From Arthrobacter sp. NicSoilB8 (GTDB taxonomy: Bacteria; Actinomycetota; Actinomycetes; Actinomycetales; Micrococcaceae): DNA of 64,000 nucleotides. The position numbers and the translations under genes were made by a program. The stretch spans positions 3,658,001-3,722,000 of the forward strand of contig NZ_AP024655.1 of the NCBI RefSeq assembly GCF_019977355.1, given 5' to 3'. A model generated the notes under the pieces. That model was not told the DNA's origin. It searched no databases and worked only from the letters and a program-made list of their open reading frames with translations. Each line of letters opens with the position of its first letter. The first letter of the stretch is position 1. This document shows, piece after piece, positions 16,531 through 25,260 of the stretch.

Positions 16531-17466
16531 ATGACATTGCTGTCCCTTGGAGTTGCCTTGGTCTTCGCCGCGCTTCTGCTCCTTGGCGGTGCTTTCCTTG
16601 CCCCGCGGAAGGCAACGGTGCCACTGGACCGGCGGAGGCCCGTCCAGAACCAGCCAGACTCCGCGCTGACCCGTTTCGCGGGTTCGGCTGTCCACCTCGT
16701 GGACCGATTCTCCGCTCAGCGACAACTCCGGCTCTTCAACCGGGAAGCGATCGAACATGCAGGGCTTAGGCTGAGCCAGTCCGATTTCCTTGTACTGGTC
16801 CTTGCGGGAGCCTTCGTGGGTGCGCTGACAGGCTTCGTCATCTCCGGACCGCTGCTGGCAATCCTTCTCATCCTGCTGGCGCCCCTGGCGGGTCACCTTG
16901 TCCTTGGCTTCCTCTCAGGCAGGCGCAGGAGCTTGTTCGACCAACAGCTCGGAGACACCCTCCAATTGCTCTCCGGCGGCCTTCGGGCCGGTCACAGCAT
17001 TCTGCGCGCCATTGACGCGGCAGCTACGGAATCCCTGAGCCCAACGTCGGAAGAGATGCGCCGCGTGGTCACGGAGACGAGTCTGGGACGCGATCTGCTG
17101 GCATCCCTCAACGACACGGCCCAGCGGATGCAGAATGAAGATTTCGTCTGGATCGCGCAGGCAATACAGATCAACCGGGAGGTGGGCGGAAATCTGGCAG
17201 AGGTCCTGGACCAGGTCAGCGAGACGATTCGCGAGCGCAGCGAAATCAAGGGCCACATCAAGTCGCTCGCGGCCGAAGGTAAGTTCTCCGCCTACATCCT
17301 GATGGCCATGCCGTTTGGCATCGTAACGATGCTCATGCTGGTCAACCCCGGCTACATGAACGTCATGTTTTCGCACCCGCTGGGTTGGGCCATGATCGCG
17401 GCCTCCGCCGTGATGATGACGATCGGTGGTCTGTGGATGCGCAAGATCATCGACCTGAAGTTCTGA
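16531..17466 (+). CDS. tadB: Tad platform protein TadB, locus 2
   Basis: ATG 16531 follows GAGGAGG. The 311-residue protein has the T2SSF core LGDTLQLLSGGLRAGHSILRAIDAAATES and NLAEVLDQVSETIRERSEIKGHIKSLAAEGK, with helices at the N-terminus, at about 85-120 and at the C-terminus. It has the same architecture as the locus 1 TadB. Confidence 0.92.
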   Translation: MTLLSLGVALVFAALLLLGGAFLAPRKATVPLDRRRPVQNQPDSALTRFAGSAVHLVDRFSAQRQLRLFNREAIEHAGLRLSQSDFLVLVLAGAFVGALTGFVISGPLLAILLILLAPLAGHLVLGFLSGRRRSLFDQQLGDTLQLLSGGLRAGHSILRAIDAAATESLSPTSEEMRRVVTETSLGRDLLASLNDTAQRMQNEDFVWIAQAIQINREVGGNLAEVLDQVSETIRERSEIKGHIKSLAAEGKFSAYILMAMPFGIVTMLMLVNPGYMNVMFSHPLGWAMIAASAVMMTIGGLWMRKIIDLKF

Positions 17467-17473
17467 GACGCCC

Positions 17474-18358
17474 ATGGATCCCCTAGTCCTGCTCGCGCTG
17501 CTGCTGGTGTCGCTCCCGCTCGGGTATCTGGCATGGTCATGGCTCTCTGTGGACCGGAAGTCCGAGCGTGCGGCCCGGGAACTGCTGGCCCTCGGCAGGG
17601 ACACGGCCGGTCCCGCCGGGCAGGAGCAAAGCAAGCTAGTGGAGCGGATCGGCTACCGCCTGACGCCAGCCGGCTACATCCGGAGGCTCGACAGGCTTGT
17701 GTCCCTGGCGGGACGTCCCGCGTCGCTGCCGCTCGGACGCGTGCTCGCGGCCAAGCCTCTGCTGGGCCTGCTGGGTGCTCTCCTCGGACTCTACTTGAGC
17801 GGCGCAGGCCCGACGCCGGTCCTCAAGCTGGTGGGGATCTTCGTAGCATTGCTGGGCTACTTCATCCCCGATCTCCTGCTCTACAGCAAGGGCCAGGAAC
17901 GCCAGAAGGTCATGCAGCTGGAACTGGCCAACACCCTGGACCAGATGCTCATTTCGGTGGAGGCCGGTCTGGGGTTCGAGGGCGCCATGGCCCGCGCCGG
18001 GGAAAACGGGAAAGGACCGCTCGCCGAAGAGCTCGTCAGGACCCTGCAGGACATGCAGGTGGGCAGGAGCCGCCGGGAGTCCTACCTGGCACTCGCGGAA
18101 CGGACGAGCATCCCGGAACTGCGCAGCTTCGTCCAGGCCGTGGTCCAGGCGGACACGTACGGCATCGCCGTCAGCACGGTGCTTCGGATCCAGGCGAAAG
18201 TCATGCGGGTCAAGCGTCGGCAGCGAGCCGAGGAGAAAGCCATGAAGCTGCCCGTGGCCATCTTGTTTCCGCTACTGTTCTTCATCTTCCCTGTGCTCTT
18301 CATCGCTATTCTTGGCCCCGCGATCATCAATGCCGTGGCGACCTTCAGCGGCCAGTAA
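17474..18358 (+). CDS. tadC: Tad platform protein TadC, locus 2
   Basis: The 294-residue protein has NTLDQMLISVEAGLGFEGAMARAGENG and LVRTLQDMQVGRSRRESYLALAER in the T2SSF domain, and a C-terminal helix KLPVAILFPLLFFIFPVLFIAILGP. It closes the second locus. No strong terminator is visible before the next gene, 150 bp downstream, so read-through into the Hpt-like gene is possible. Confidence 0.92.
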   Translation: MDPLVLLALLLVSLPLGYLAWSWLSVDRKSERAARELLALGRDTAGPAGQEQSKLVERIGYRLTPAGYIRRLDRLVSLAGRPASLPLGRVLAAKPLLGLLGALLGLYLSGAGPTPVLKLVGIFVALLGYFIPDLLLYSKGQERQKVMQLELANTLDQMLISVEAGLGFEGAMARAGENGKGPLAEELVRTLQDMQVGRSRRESYLALAERTSIPELRSFVQAVVQADTYGIAVSTVLRIQAKVMRVKRRQRAEEKAMKLPVAILFPLLFFIFPVLFIAILGPAIINAVATFSGQ

Positions 18359-18372
18359 CATAAGCGCCGCCG

Positions 18373-18398
18373 GCGCCGGACCGCAGCGCCGGACCGCA
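18373..18398. repeat. 13-bp tandem repeat
   Basis: GCGCCGGACCGCA is present twice head to tail (18373-18385, 18386-18398) in the 150-bp gap between tadC and the Hpt-like gene. No function is evident. Confidence 0.6.
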
Positions 18399-18508
18399 CT
18401 GCCGAACAGCACCGAAGTACCCAGGAATGCACCCGAAAACCCACAATTTTGCCACAGGAAAGGCCGGAGTTGGAAACACGGCGCAGGCGCAGCAAGTAGC
18501 GTGGGCAC

Positions 18509-18970
18509 ATGTCCTTCCAAGGTGCGCCAGATGACGGCGATACAAACACTGGCTCGTCAGCCGACAGCTCCGCGTCCGGCGCGGGCGTGGCGCCCGCAGC
18601 TGCCGAAGACGTTGCGAGCCCGGTCGTGGACCCCTCCGCCCTCCAGGAACTCGGGTCACAGCTGAACAGCCCCGCCGTGGCCACGGGATTCGCGAGGGAC
18701 TACACGAGGATGTGGGACCAGCGCTATCAATCCCTCGCTTCGTCCCTGGACAGCGGTAACGAGGCCGCGGCTCTGGACGCCGTCCTGAGCCTGAAGACGT
18801 CCTCGGAGATGGTCGGCGGCGTCCGTCTGGCCGAACTCGCCAGGGAGCTTGAAGACGCCATCCGCGTCCGCGACGCCGACCTTGCCCGGTTGCTCCTGCG
18901 TGAAGTCGCCGAGAGCGGAAATGAGACCGTGGACGAGCTGCAGCTCAGGCACAACCTCGGGGAAAGCTAG
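18509..18970 (+). CDS. Hpt-like protein lacking the phospho-histidine
   Basis: The 153-residue protein has a low-complexity Ser/Ala-rich start (1-40), then a helical region that aligns with Hpt domains: VDPSALQELGSQL, an acidic-helix region, ALDAVLSLKTSSEMVGGVRLAELARELEDA and a final helix. In Hpt proteins the motif reads HxLKG with the His phosphorylated; here the His position is Leu93 (L-S-L-K-T). The fold assignment is by pattern only. It lies between Tad locus 2 and a two-component pair, and its stop overlaps that of the response regulator by three bases on the opposite strand. The ribosome-binding site is weak. It could be a non-phosphorylatable binding partner. Confidence 0.7.
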   Translation: MSFQGAPDDGDTNTGSSADSSASGAGVAPAAAEDVASPVVDPSALQELGSQLNSPAVATGFARDYTRMWDQRYQSLASSLDSGNEAAALDAVLSLKTSSEMVGGVRLAELARELEDAIRVRDADLARLLLREVAESGNETVDELQLRHNLGES

Positions 18971-19737
18971 TCCAAGGCCTGTGTGAGCCGGTACCCAACG
19001 CCACGGACTGTCTGAAGCCAGCGAGGCTGCAGCGGATCCTCCCGCAGCTTGCGGCGCAGGTTGCCGATATGCACTTCGACGGCACGCTCGTCGGATTCAC
19101 TGATGTAGGCATCCGGGCTGTAGTGCTCACCCCGCACTACGCGCACCAGATCGGTCTTGGACCGGACGGCACCTGCCCCTTTCAAGAGGGCATGCAGGAG
19201 ATCGAACTCGCTGCGCGTCAGGCTGGCAGGAATGCCGTCAACGGTCACCGAACGGGTGTGGGGGTTCAATGCCAAGCCGTTGTGCCGGAAATCCGAATCG
19301 GAGGGCAGGACAAGAGACTTCGAAGGAGGCGTCCCGGGGTCCGCAGACCCGGAATCGGGGGCGTCCTGCCGGGGACGGCGCATCATTGCAGCCACCCGGG
19401 CCCGCAGCTCGCGCGGCCGGAACGGTTTGGTCATGAAATCATCGGCACCGGTGTGCAAGGCGGTCAGGGTGTCCAACTCGTCCGTCCTCGCCGTCAGCAT
19501 GACCACATAGGCATCGCTGAACTGCCGAATCCGGCGCAGGACTTCAAAGCCGTCAATATCGCTAAGGCCAACGTCCAAGGTAACAACGCTGGCCTTCTGA
19601 TTGCGTACGACCTCGACCCCCTCGCGACCGCTCGCTGCGCCGTGGACGTCAAATCCCGCCTGGCTCAACACAGCTTCGACGAGGTTGCGTACATCTTCGT
19701 CGTCTTCCACAACGACGGCGACTCCCAAGTCAGTCAT
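18967..19737 (-). CDS. OmpR/PhoB-family response regulator
   Basis: ATG 19737 is preferred because GAGGGGGG lies just before it; a start 12 codons earlier has no such site. The 256-residue protein has a receiver domain with acidic pocket Glu11-Asp12-Asp13, phospho-acceptor Asp55 in VVTLDVGLSDIDG and Lys104 in TKPF, a linker of about 40 residues rich in Asp, Pro and Ser, and a winged-helix DNA-binding domain ending in VEVHIGNLRRKL and TVRGVGYRL. It is divergent from the histidine kinase gene and probably is its partner. OmpR-family proteins bind direct repeats with 11-bp period, which matches the array upstream of Tad locus 2. Confidence 0.93.
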   Translation of the reverse strand: MTDLGVAVVVEDDEDVRNLVEAVLSQAGFDVHGAASGREGVEVVRNQKASVVTLDVGLSDIDGFEVLRRIRQFSDAYVVMLTARTDELDTLTALHTGADDFMTKPFRPRELRARVAAMMRRPRQDAPDSGSADPGTPPSKSLVLPSDSDFRHNGLALNPHTRSVTVDGIPASLTRSEFDLLHALLKGAGAVRSKTDLVRVVRGEHYSPDAYISESDERAVEVHIGNLRRKLREDPLQPRWLQTVRGVGYRLTQALD

Positions 19738-19851
19738 GGCCCCCCTCACATCTGATGCGACACCTACCCCCATAGCGACCGCGTCGGTTCAGCTGTGCAA
19801 TCATAATGCCCCAGCATTGCTAGAATACCCACGCTATCGCGCTAATAACTG

Positions 19852-19879
19852 TTTAGGCACAGCCGCGAGAACATATTTT
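19852..19879 (+). promoter_or_regulatory. Candidate promoter of the histidine kinase gene
   Basis: TTTAGG (19852-19857), 16 bases, then TATTTT (19874-19879), lies 20 bases before the GTG start. The match is moderate only. Confidence 0.3.
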
Positions 19880-19898
19880 CGTAACTTGTCAAGTTGGC

Positions 19899-21269
19899 GT
19901 GACGAATGCTGTTGAATTGGAGCAGCGCGGAAGGGGTGCGGCTTCATTGAGTAGACAGCAACTGGTCCGGAACCCGGCAGGTTACTTTGCGGGATTCCCG
20001 CGGTGTGTGCAGCTGACCCTTTGCCAGCTGCCGCTCTCGCTGGCGATGACGGCTGCGGTGCTTGCCGCGCCTGTAGGCTGGCCCGGCTTCTTCGAGAGCG
20101 CCCTGTGCCGGGCCGCCCTGGCGCTCCTTCTGGCACTCCTCATGGCCTGCCTTATGCTGCCCTGGCAGCGGTTCGGGCCGTACGCTCCGCTCTCAATCCC
20201 CGTGCTCGACCTGGCCGCGATCGGCCTCATCCGCAGCGGCGGCGTCGAAGACCTGCCGGACCCCGGCATCCTGGCCGTCTTTCCGGTCCTCTGGATCGCA
20301 GCCTCGCGTCTGCCCGGTCCGGCAATGCTCTCGATCAGTTTCTTCGGTCCGTTGCTGACCGGCCTGCCGTGGTTGCTCCACGACGGCCCCAGCGTAGACG
20401 GATACGCGGCCGCCATCCTCCTGCCGTTCATCACCTTGGCGGTGTCCATTGCGTTGCTCTTTGAGCGGCAACGGTTGACTGCGTACCTGACAGCCCAGCT
20501 CCACGTCGGCCGCGAACGCGAACGCCTGCTCAATGACGAGGTTTCCGATCTGAACGATGCCCTTGCTGCCAAGGACGACGTTGTCTCCACCGTCTCCCAC
20601 GAGTTCCGGACCCCCTTGACATCGATCATCGGAAATCTGGATCTTGCCCTCAGCGACTCGGAACAGCTGACTGCCCCGGCCGTAAGACGTATCGAGGTTG
20701 CACAACGAAACGCCGAACGGCTCCTCGCCCTTGTCTCGGATCTGCTGATGTCTGCCAACTCGGCTGTCCATGTCCATCCCCGGCGGACCGATCTGGCGGC
20801 CCTCGTGGAGGCGAGCCTGGGCTCGGCGCAGGCCCACGCCGCGGCCTCCCGGGTGGTGCTCTCGATGAACGTACCGGCGCCCCTGTGGGCGCACGTGGAC
20901 CCGCTGCGGATCAGCCAGGCCTTGGATAACCTCATTTCCAACGCCATCAAGTACTCCCCCGACGGCGGCAGCGTCCGCGTTTCCGCCGGCACCGAGGGAG
21001 ACCGTGTGCTGCTGCATGTGGAAGATGACGGATTGGGGATGACAGCGGCCGACGCCGAACAAGTCTTCACCCGGTTCTTCCGAAGCCCGACTGTGCGGGA
21101 CGGTTCCATCCCCGGGGCCGGGCTCGGGTTGTCGATCACGAAGGCGATCGCCGAACGCCACGGCGGCTCCATATCCTGCAGCACGCGCCTCGGCTCCGGA
21201 AGCACCTTCACGCTGGCGCTCCCCGCGGACGGCGCAGCAACGACTTACTCGCATCCGGCGTTCGGGTAG
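19899..21269 (+). CDS. Membrane sensor histidine kinase
   Basis: The protein has 456 residues from GTG 19899; a TTG at 19947 preceded by GGAAGGGG is an alternative start. The N-terminal half has five or six hydrophobic segments with almost no external loop, then a short coiled linker, a HisKA domain with His234 in VSTVSHEFRTPLTSIIGN and an HATPase domain with N box DNLISNAIKYS, G1 VEDDGLGM, F box FTRFFRS and G2 GAGLGLS. All catalytic boxes are intact. The lack of an external domain points to sensing within or at the membrane. It is divergent from the OmpR-type regulator and overlaps no other gene; truA converges 15 bases after its stop. Confidence 0.92.
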   Translation: MTNAVELEQRGRGAASLSRQQLVRNPAGYFAGFPRCVQLTLCQLPLSLAMTAAVLAAPVGWPGFFESALCRAALALLLALLMACLMLPWQRFGPYAPLSIPVLDLAAIGLIRSGGVEDLPDPGILAVFPVLWIAASRLPGPAMLSISFFGPLLTGLPWLLHDGPSVDGYAAAILLPFITLAVSIALLFERQRLTAYLTAQLHVGRERERLLNDEVSDLNDALAAKDDVVSTVSHEFRTPLTSIIGNLDLALSDSEQLTAPAVRRIEVAQRNAERLLALVSDLLMSANSAVHVHPRRTDLAALVEASLGSAQAHAAASRVVLSMNVPAPLWAHVDPLRISQALDNLISNAIKYSPDGGSVRVSAGTEGDRVLLHVEDDGLGMTAADAEQVFTRFFRSPTVRDGSIPGAGLGLSITKAIAERHGGSISCSTRLGSGSTFTLALPADGAATTYSHPAFG

Positions 21270-21284
21270 CCGCGTTCCGGCTCC

Positions 21285-22175
21285 CTAGGCGCGCAGTGCC
21301 CGGGTCAGTTCGGCCCGGGCCAGCATGCCGCTCTCGGACGGGTAGGCCACTTCCTCAAGCACCAGCGGATGCGGGGCAGCCAGCACGGAGCGGGCGTCAC
21401 GCTGCCGGGCGAGCAGCCGCTCGTAGAGCCAGCCCGGGGCCTCTACGCCCTCCCCCACGTACAGCGCCGAGCCCACGAGGGACCGGACCATGTTGTGGCA
21501 GAACGCGTCGGCCTGCACGGTTGCGACGATGACCCCGTCGGTGCCCCGCGCGAACTCGAAGCGCTGCAGTTCCCGGATGGTCGTGGCACCCTCGCGGGGC
21601 TTGCAGTAGGAGCGGAAATCCTGCAGTCCAAGCAGCTGCGCGGCGCCCTCGTTCAGGAGCCCGACGTCGAGCGGGGTCTTGTGCCAAAGGGTCGACGAGC
21701 GCCCCAGCGGGTCCCACAGGGCGGGGCCGTCCGCGATCCGGTACGAATAGCGGCGCCAGAGGGCAGAAAACCGGGCATCGAACCCTGCGGGCGCCACGGC
21801 CACGCGGTGGACCTCGATCGCCCCGCTCAGGTCCCCCAGCCCGCGGCTGAGGGCACCGCGGATACGGCGAAGCAGGGCGACGGCGGGATCGAGTTCGGTG
21901 CCGCGGTTCAGCCCCTGCCACTCGACTTCGGTCAGGTCCAGGTGGACCACCTGCCCCCGGGCGTGCACGCCGGCGTCGGTCCGGCCGGCCACGGTGACCC
22001 GCACCGGACGGCGGATCAGCAGCTCAAGAGCCTGCTCCAGGACGCCCTGGACGGTGCGCAGTCCCGGCTGGACCGCCCACCCGCTAAAGGGGCCGCCGTC
22101 GTACGCCACATCCAACCGGACACGCAAAAACCCGCCGCCCCCCAAGACGGGGGCAGCGGGTTTGAGCTCGTTCAT
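21285..22175 (-). CDS. truA: tRNA pseudouridine synthase A
   Basis: The start is placed at ATG 22175 (MNELKPAAP), giving 296 residues; the frame is open upstream but there it reads antiphase through rplQ as Leu-Arg-Pro repeats. The core begins RVRLDVAYDGGPFSGWAVQPG and contains the catalytic Asp in AGRTDAGVHARGQV. TruA makes pseudouridine at tRNA positions 38-40. No ribosome-binding site precedes the ATG, so translation may depend on coupling to rplQ, whose stop is 31 bases upstream. It is the last gene of the infA-rplQ cluster. Confidence 0.93.
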   Translation of the reverse strand: MNELKPAAPVLGGGGFLRVRLDVAYDGGPFSGWAVQPGLRTVQGVLEQALELLIRRPVRVTVAGRTDAGVHARGQVVHLDLTEVEWQGLNRGTELDPAVALLRRIRGALSRGLGDLSGAIEVHRVAVAPAGFDARFSALWRRYSYRIADGPALWDPLGRSSTLWHKTPLDVGLLNEGAAQLLGLQDFRSYCKPREGATTIRELQRFEFARGTDGVIVATVQADAFCHNMVRSLVGSALYVGEGVEAPGWLYERLLARQRDARSVLAAPHPLVLEEVAYPSESGMLARAELTRALRA

Positions 22176-22189
22176 AGACTTAAGTCTAT
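22174..22189. repeat. 16-bp perfect palindrome between rplQ and truA
   Basis: ATAGACTTAAGTCTAT is its own reverse complement and overlaps the truA start codon. In mRNA it could fold only as a tight hairpin; as DNA it could be an operator. Its role is unknown. Confidence 0.45.
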
Positions 22190-22206
22190 AAGAAGGTTTT
22201 AGCGAA

Positions 22207-22803
22207 TTACTTCGCGTCCTTCTCGGACTTAGCGTCTGCTTCCTCAGCGGCCGGAGCCTCTTCGGTCGCGGCGGCTTCAGTCTCTGCGGCCTCGGCGGCC
22301 GGAGCCTCTTCGGTCTCAGCAACTTCGGTCTCAGCAGATTCGGTCTCAGCAACCGGAGCCGCTTCGGCCTTCTCGGCATCCTTCTTGTCAGCGTCGCGCT
22401 TGGCAGCGGAGGTAGCCTCGGCTACGACGGCCTGCTTGGCGGAAACCGGCTCGAGGACCAGTTCGATGACAGCCATGGGAGCGTTGTCGCCCTTGCGGTT
22501 GCCGATCTTGGTGATGCGGGTGTAGCCGCCGTCGCGGTTCTCCACTGCCTGTGCGATGTCGGTGAACAGCTCGTGGACGACGCCCTTGTTGCTGATCAGG
22601 CCGAGTACACGGCGGCGGGAAGCCAGGTCGCCACGCTTGGCGAAGGTCACCAGGCGCTCGGCGTACGGCTTCAGGCGCTTGGCCTTGGTCACCGTGGTGG
22701 TGATCCGCTTGTGCTCGAACAGTGCGGCGGACAGGTTCGCGAGCATAAGACGCTCGTGAGCCGCTCCGCCTCCGAGGCGCGGACCCTTAGCGGGGGTAGG
22801 CAT
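22207..22803 (-). CDS. rplQ: 50S ribosomal protein L17 with long acidic C-terminal tail
   Basis: The 198 residues consist of an L17 core of about 120 residues ([24 protein letters not shown] at the start) and a tail of about 70 residues made almost only of Ala, Glu, Thr and Val with repeated EAPAAE units. E. coli L17 has 127 residues. The acidic tail is presumably disordered and solvent-exposed. It follows rpoA by 77 bases. Confidence 0.96.
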   Translation of the reverse strand: MPTPAKGPRLGGGAAHERLMLANLSAALFEHKRITTTVTKAKRLKPYAERLVTFAKRGDLASRRRVLGLISNKGVVHELFTDIAQAVENRDGGYTRITKIGNRKGDNAPMAVIELVLEPVSAKQAVVAEATSAAKRDADKKDAEKAEAAPVAETESAETEVAETEEAPAAEAAETEAAATEEAPAAEEADAKSEKDAK

Positions 22804-22880
22804 AATAGTTTCTCCTCATATGGAAGCCGTTGGGCTGCGCACGCCAGGGTGCATCCAGCCGGCCGGCCAAGATCTGTTGG

Positions 22881-23891
22881 TTAGAGCTCGTCGTCGCTGA
22901 ACGCGGCGTCGTCCTCTTCGATGGCTGCGGCACGTGCTGCGAGATCGAAACCGGGAGGGGAGTCCTTGAGGGACAGTCCCAGTTCGACCAGCTTGGCCTT
23001 GACCTCATCGATGGACTTCGCGCCGAAGTTGCGGATGTCCATGAGGTCAGCCTCGGAGCGGGCAACGAGTTCACCCACGGTGTGGATGCCCTCACGCTTG
23101 AGGCAGTTGTAGGAACGGACCGTCAGGTCCAGATCCTCGATCGGCAGAGCCATGTCGGCTGCCAGGGCAGCGTCCGTCGGCGACGGGCCGATCTCGATAC
23201 CTTCAGCTGCGGTGTTCAGCTCGCGGGCCAGACCGAACAGTTCCACCAGGGTGGTACCTGCCGAAGCAACGGCATCGCGCGGGGCGATGGCCTGCTTGGT
23301 CTCGACGTCGACAATGAGCTTGTCGAAGTCAGTGCGCTGCTCAACACGGGTAGCTTCCACGCGGAAAGTAACCTTCAGGACCGGCGAGTAGATCGAGTCG
23401 ACCGGGATGCGGCCGATCTCGGAGTCGCCGGACTTGTTCTGAGCTGCCGAAACGTAGCCGCGACCGCGCTCGATGGTCAGTTCGAGTTCGAACTTGCCCT
23501 TCGAGTTCAGCGTGGCAATGTGCAGATCCGGGTTGTGGAATTCGACTCCGGCCGGCGGAGCGATGTCCGCGGCGGTGACGACTCCCGGGCCCTGCTTGCG
23601 CAGGTAAGCAACAACCGGCTCGTCGTGCTCGGAGGAAACCGACAGGTTCTTGATGTTCAGGATGATCTCAGTGACATCTTCCTTGACACCCGGAACCGTG
23701 GTGAACTCGTGCAGCACGCCATCGATCCGGATGCTCGTGACAGAGGCACCGGGGATCGAGGAGAGCAGGGTACGGCGGAGGGAGTTTCCGAGGGTGTAAC
23801 CGAAGCCCGGCTCCAGCGGTTCGATGATGAACCGGGAGCGGTTTTCGGAGACGACCTCTTCGGAGAGGGTGGGGCGCTGTGCAATGAGCAC
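22881..23891 (-). CDS. rpoA: RNA polymerase alpha subunit
   Basis: The 336-residue protein starts at GTG 23891 after GAAAGGAAAC. The N-terminal domain has [29 protein letters not shown], needed for dimerisation and beta/beta' binding. The C-terminal domain has [23 protein letters not shown], the helix-hairpin part that contacts UP-elements and activators. An acidic end [12 protein letters not shown] follows. It is located between rpsK and rplQ as usual. Confidence 0.97.
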   Translation of the reverse strand: MLIAQRPTLSEEVVSENRSRFIIEPLEPGFGYTLGNSLRRTLLSSIPGASVTSIRIDGVLHEFTTVPGVKEDVTEIILNIKNLSVSSEHDEPVVAYLRKQGPGVVTAADIAPPAGVEFHNPDLHIATLNSKGKFELELTIERGRGYVSAAQNKSGDSEIGRIPVDSIYSPVLKVTFRVEATRVEQRTDFDKLIVDVETKQAIAPRDAVASAGTTLVELFGLARELNTAAEGIEIGPSPTDAALAADMALPIEDLDLTVRSYNCLKREGIHTVGELVARSEADLMDIRNFGAKSIDEVKAKLVELGLSLKDSPPGFDLAARAAAIEEDDAAFSDDEL

Positions 23892-23914
23892 TTAGGTTTC
23901 CTTTCGGCGAGCAT

Positions 23915-23925
23915 CCGCTATATGA
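23915..23925 (-). promoter_or_regulatory. Recurrent element TCATATAGCGG upstream of rpoA
   Basis: On the minus strand TCATATAGCGG stands 24 bases before the rpoA start. The same 11-mer is present twice upstream of rpoB (59550-59560 and 59636-59646). CATATAG could serve as a -10 element, giving a leader of about 17 bases with the ribosome-binding site. A matching -35 is not clear. Confidence 0.4.
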
Positions 23926-24024
23926 CGCAACACAGGTGGTGGAAAGATCGGTCTGAAGACTTAACGCGGCCGGGCCTGCCCGGACCGGTGAGGGTCCGGG
24001 CAAGCTCCTGGGCGCTGGAAAGCC

Positions 24025-24426
24025 TTAGACGCGGCGGCGCTTCGGCGGACGGCAGCCGTTGTGGGCGCTGGGGGTGACGTCCTGGATGGAGCCAACCTCG
24101 AGGCCAGCGGCCTGCAGCGAGCGGATGGCGGTCTCGCGTCCGGAACCCGGTCCCTTGACGAACACGTCAACCTTGCGCATGCCGTGCTCCTGTGCACGCT
24201 TTGCGGCGGCTTCGGCGGCCATCTGGGCAGCGAACGGGGTGGACTTACGCGAGCCCTTGAAGCCAACTTCACCGGACGAGGCCCAGGAGATGACTGCACC
24301 GTTCGGGTCCGTGATGGACACGATGGTGTTGTTAAAGGTGCTCTTGATGTGCGCCTGGCCCAGCGCGATATTCTTCTTGTCCTTCTTACGCGGCTTGCGA
24401 ACCGCGCCACGAGTCTTCGGGGGCAT
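24025..24426 (-). CDS. rpsK: 30S ribosomal protein S11
   Basis: The 133-residue protein contains [21 protein letters not shown] and the C-terminal [10 protein letters not shown], both diagnostic for S11, which lines the mRNA exit region of the platform. It lies between rpsM and rpoA in the conserved order. Confidence 0.98.
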   Translation of the reverse strand: MPPKTRGAVRKPRKKDKKNIALGQAHIKSTFNNTIVSITDPNGAVISWASSGEVGFKGSRKSTPFAAQMAAEAAAKRAQEHGMRKVDVFVKGPGSGRETAIRSLQAAGLEVGSIQDVTPSAHNGCRPPKRRRV

Positions 24427-24525
24427 TTTTTCTCCTACAGAAAGTTATTGGGGGAAAGCCTACGCTTGGCCCACTTGCCTGGTTCCTTGAAATCGCCTCA
24501 ACGATTCTCAGGGGGCAAATGGGGT

Positions 24526-24900
24526 TTAGCGGGCCTTCTTCTTGCCGGCGACGGTACGCTTCGGGCCCTTGCGGGTACGGGCGTTGGTCTTCGTACGCTG
24601 TCCGCGTACGGGCAGGCCCTTGCGGTGACGCAGGCCTTCGTAGCTGCCGATCTCAACCTTGCGGCGGATGTCGGCGGCTACCTCGCGGCGAAGGTCACCC
24701 TCAACCTTGTAGTTGCCTTCAATGTAGTCACGAAGCTCGACCAGCTGCGCGTCGGTCAGGTCCTTGACCCGAACGTCAGCGCTGATGCCGGTGGCAGCCA
24801 GGGTTTCGTGTGCACGGGTCTTGCCCACGCCATAGATGTAAGTAAGCGCAATTTCCAACCGCTTTTCGCGGGGAATGTCTACGCCAGCGAGACGAGCCAT
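24526..24900 (-). CDS. rpsM: 30S ribosomal protein S13
   Basis: The start is set at ATG 24900 ([14 protein letters not shown]), the universal S13 N-terminus, giving 124 residues; an in-frame extension upstream is not conserved. The helix-turn-helix region IYGVGKTRA and the basic tail TVAGKKKAR that touches tRNAs are present. Confidence 0.97.
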   Translation of the reverse strand: MARLAGVDIPREKRLEIALTYIYGVGKTRAHETLAATGISADVRVKDLTDAQLVELRDYIEGNYKVEGDLRREVAADIRRKVEIGSYEGLRHRKGLPVRGQRTKTNARTRKGPKRTVAGKKKAR

Positions 24901-25045
24901 AGTGGCAGTGCTCCTTGTATAAACCGGAGGTCGTAGGCAGTACACCCGCACGTCAAGTGCGGCCCCAGCCTCCGACCGGGGGTTAGCTGTCCGGGCCCAT
25001 TACGTCCCAGTTCAGCTTGTGCTGCCTTTTCTATTTACTTGCGTG

Positions 25046-25077
25046 GGTTAGCAACCCAGGGTTTCCCGAAAGGGAAA
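25046..25077 (-). other. Two small hairpins between rpmJ and rpsM
   Basis: GGGTT-AGC-AACCC (25046-25058) and TTTCCC-GAAA-GGGAAA (25062-25077) sit directly after the rpmJ stop in the 177-bp gap before rpsM. They could slow transcription or protect mRNA ends; no T-run follows. Confidence 0.4.
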
Positions 25078-25191
25078 TTAGCCCTGGCGCTGCTTGTGGC
25101 GCGGGTTCTCGCAGATCACCATGACCCGGCCATTACGGCGGATCACTTTGCACTTTTCGCAGATCTGCTTGACGCTCGGCTTGACCTTCAT
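25078..25191 (-). CDS. rpmJ: 50S ribosomal protein L36
   Basis: The 37-residue protein [14 protein letters not shown]...KQRQG has the zinc-ribbon residues Cys11, Cys14, Cys27 and His32 of the zinc-binding L36 form. It lies between infA and rpsM, its usual place. A zinc-independent paralogue, if any, would be elsewhere in the genome. Confidence 0.97.
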   Translation of the reverse strand: MKVKPSVKQICEKCKVIRRNGRVMVICENPRHKQRQG

Positions 25192-25260
25192 GGCGTTCCT
25201 TTGCGTGTTGCAGTTGGTCAGCTGAAACGGCCCTCGGCTATTGCCCTGGCCGCCCAGTGT

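Noticed and set aside
22176..22379. N-terminal extension of truA with Leu-Arg-Pro repeats
   Set aside because: It is the rplQ acidic tail read out of phase; TruA homology begins after ATG 22175.
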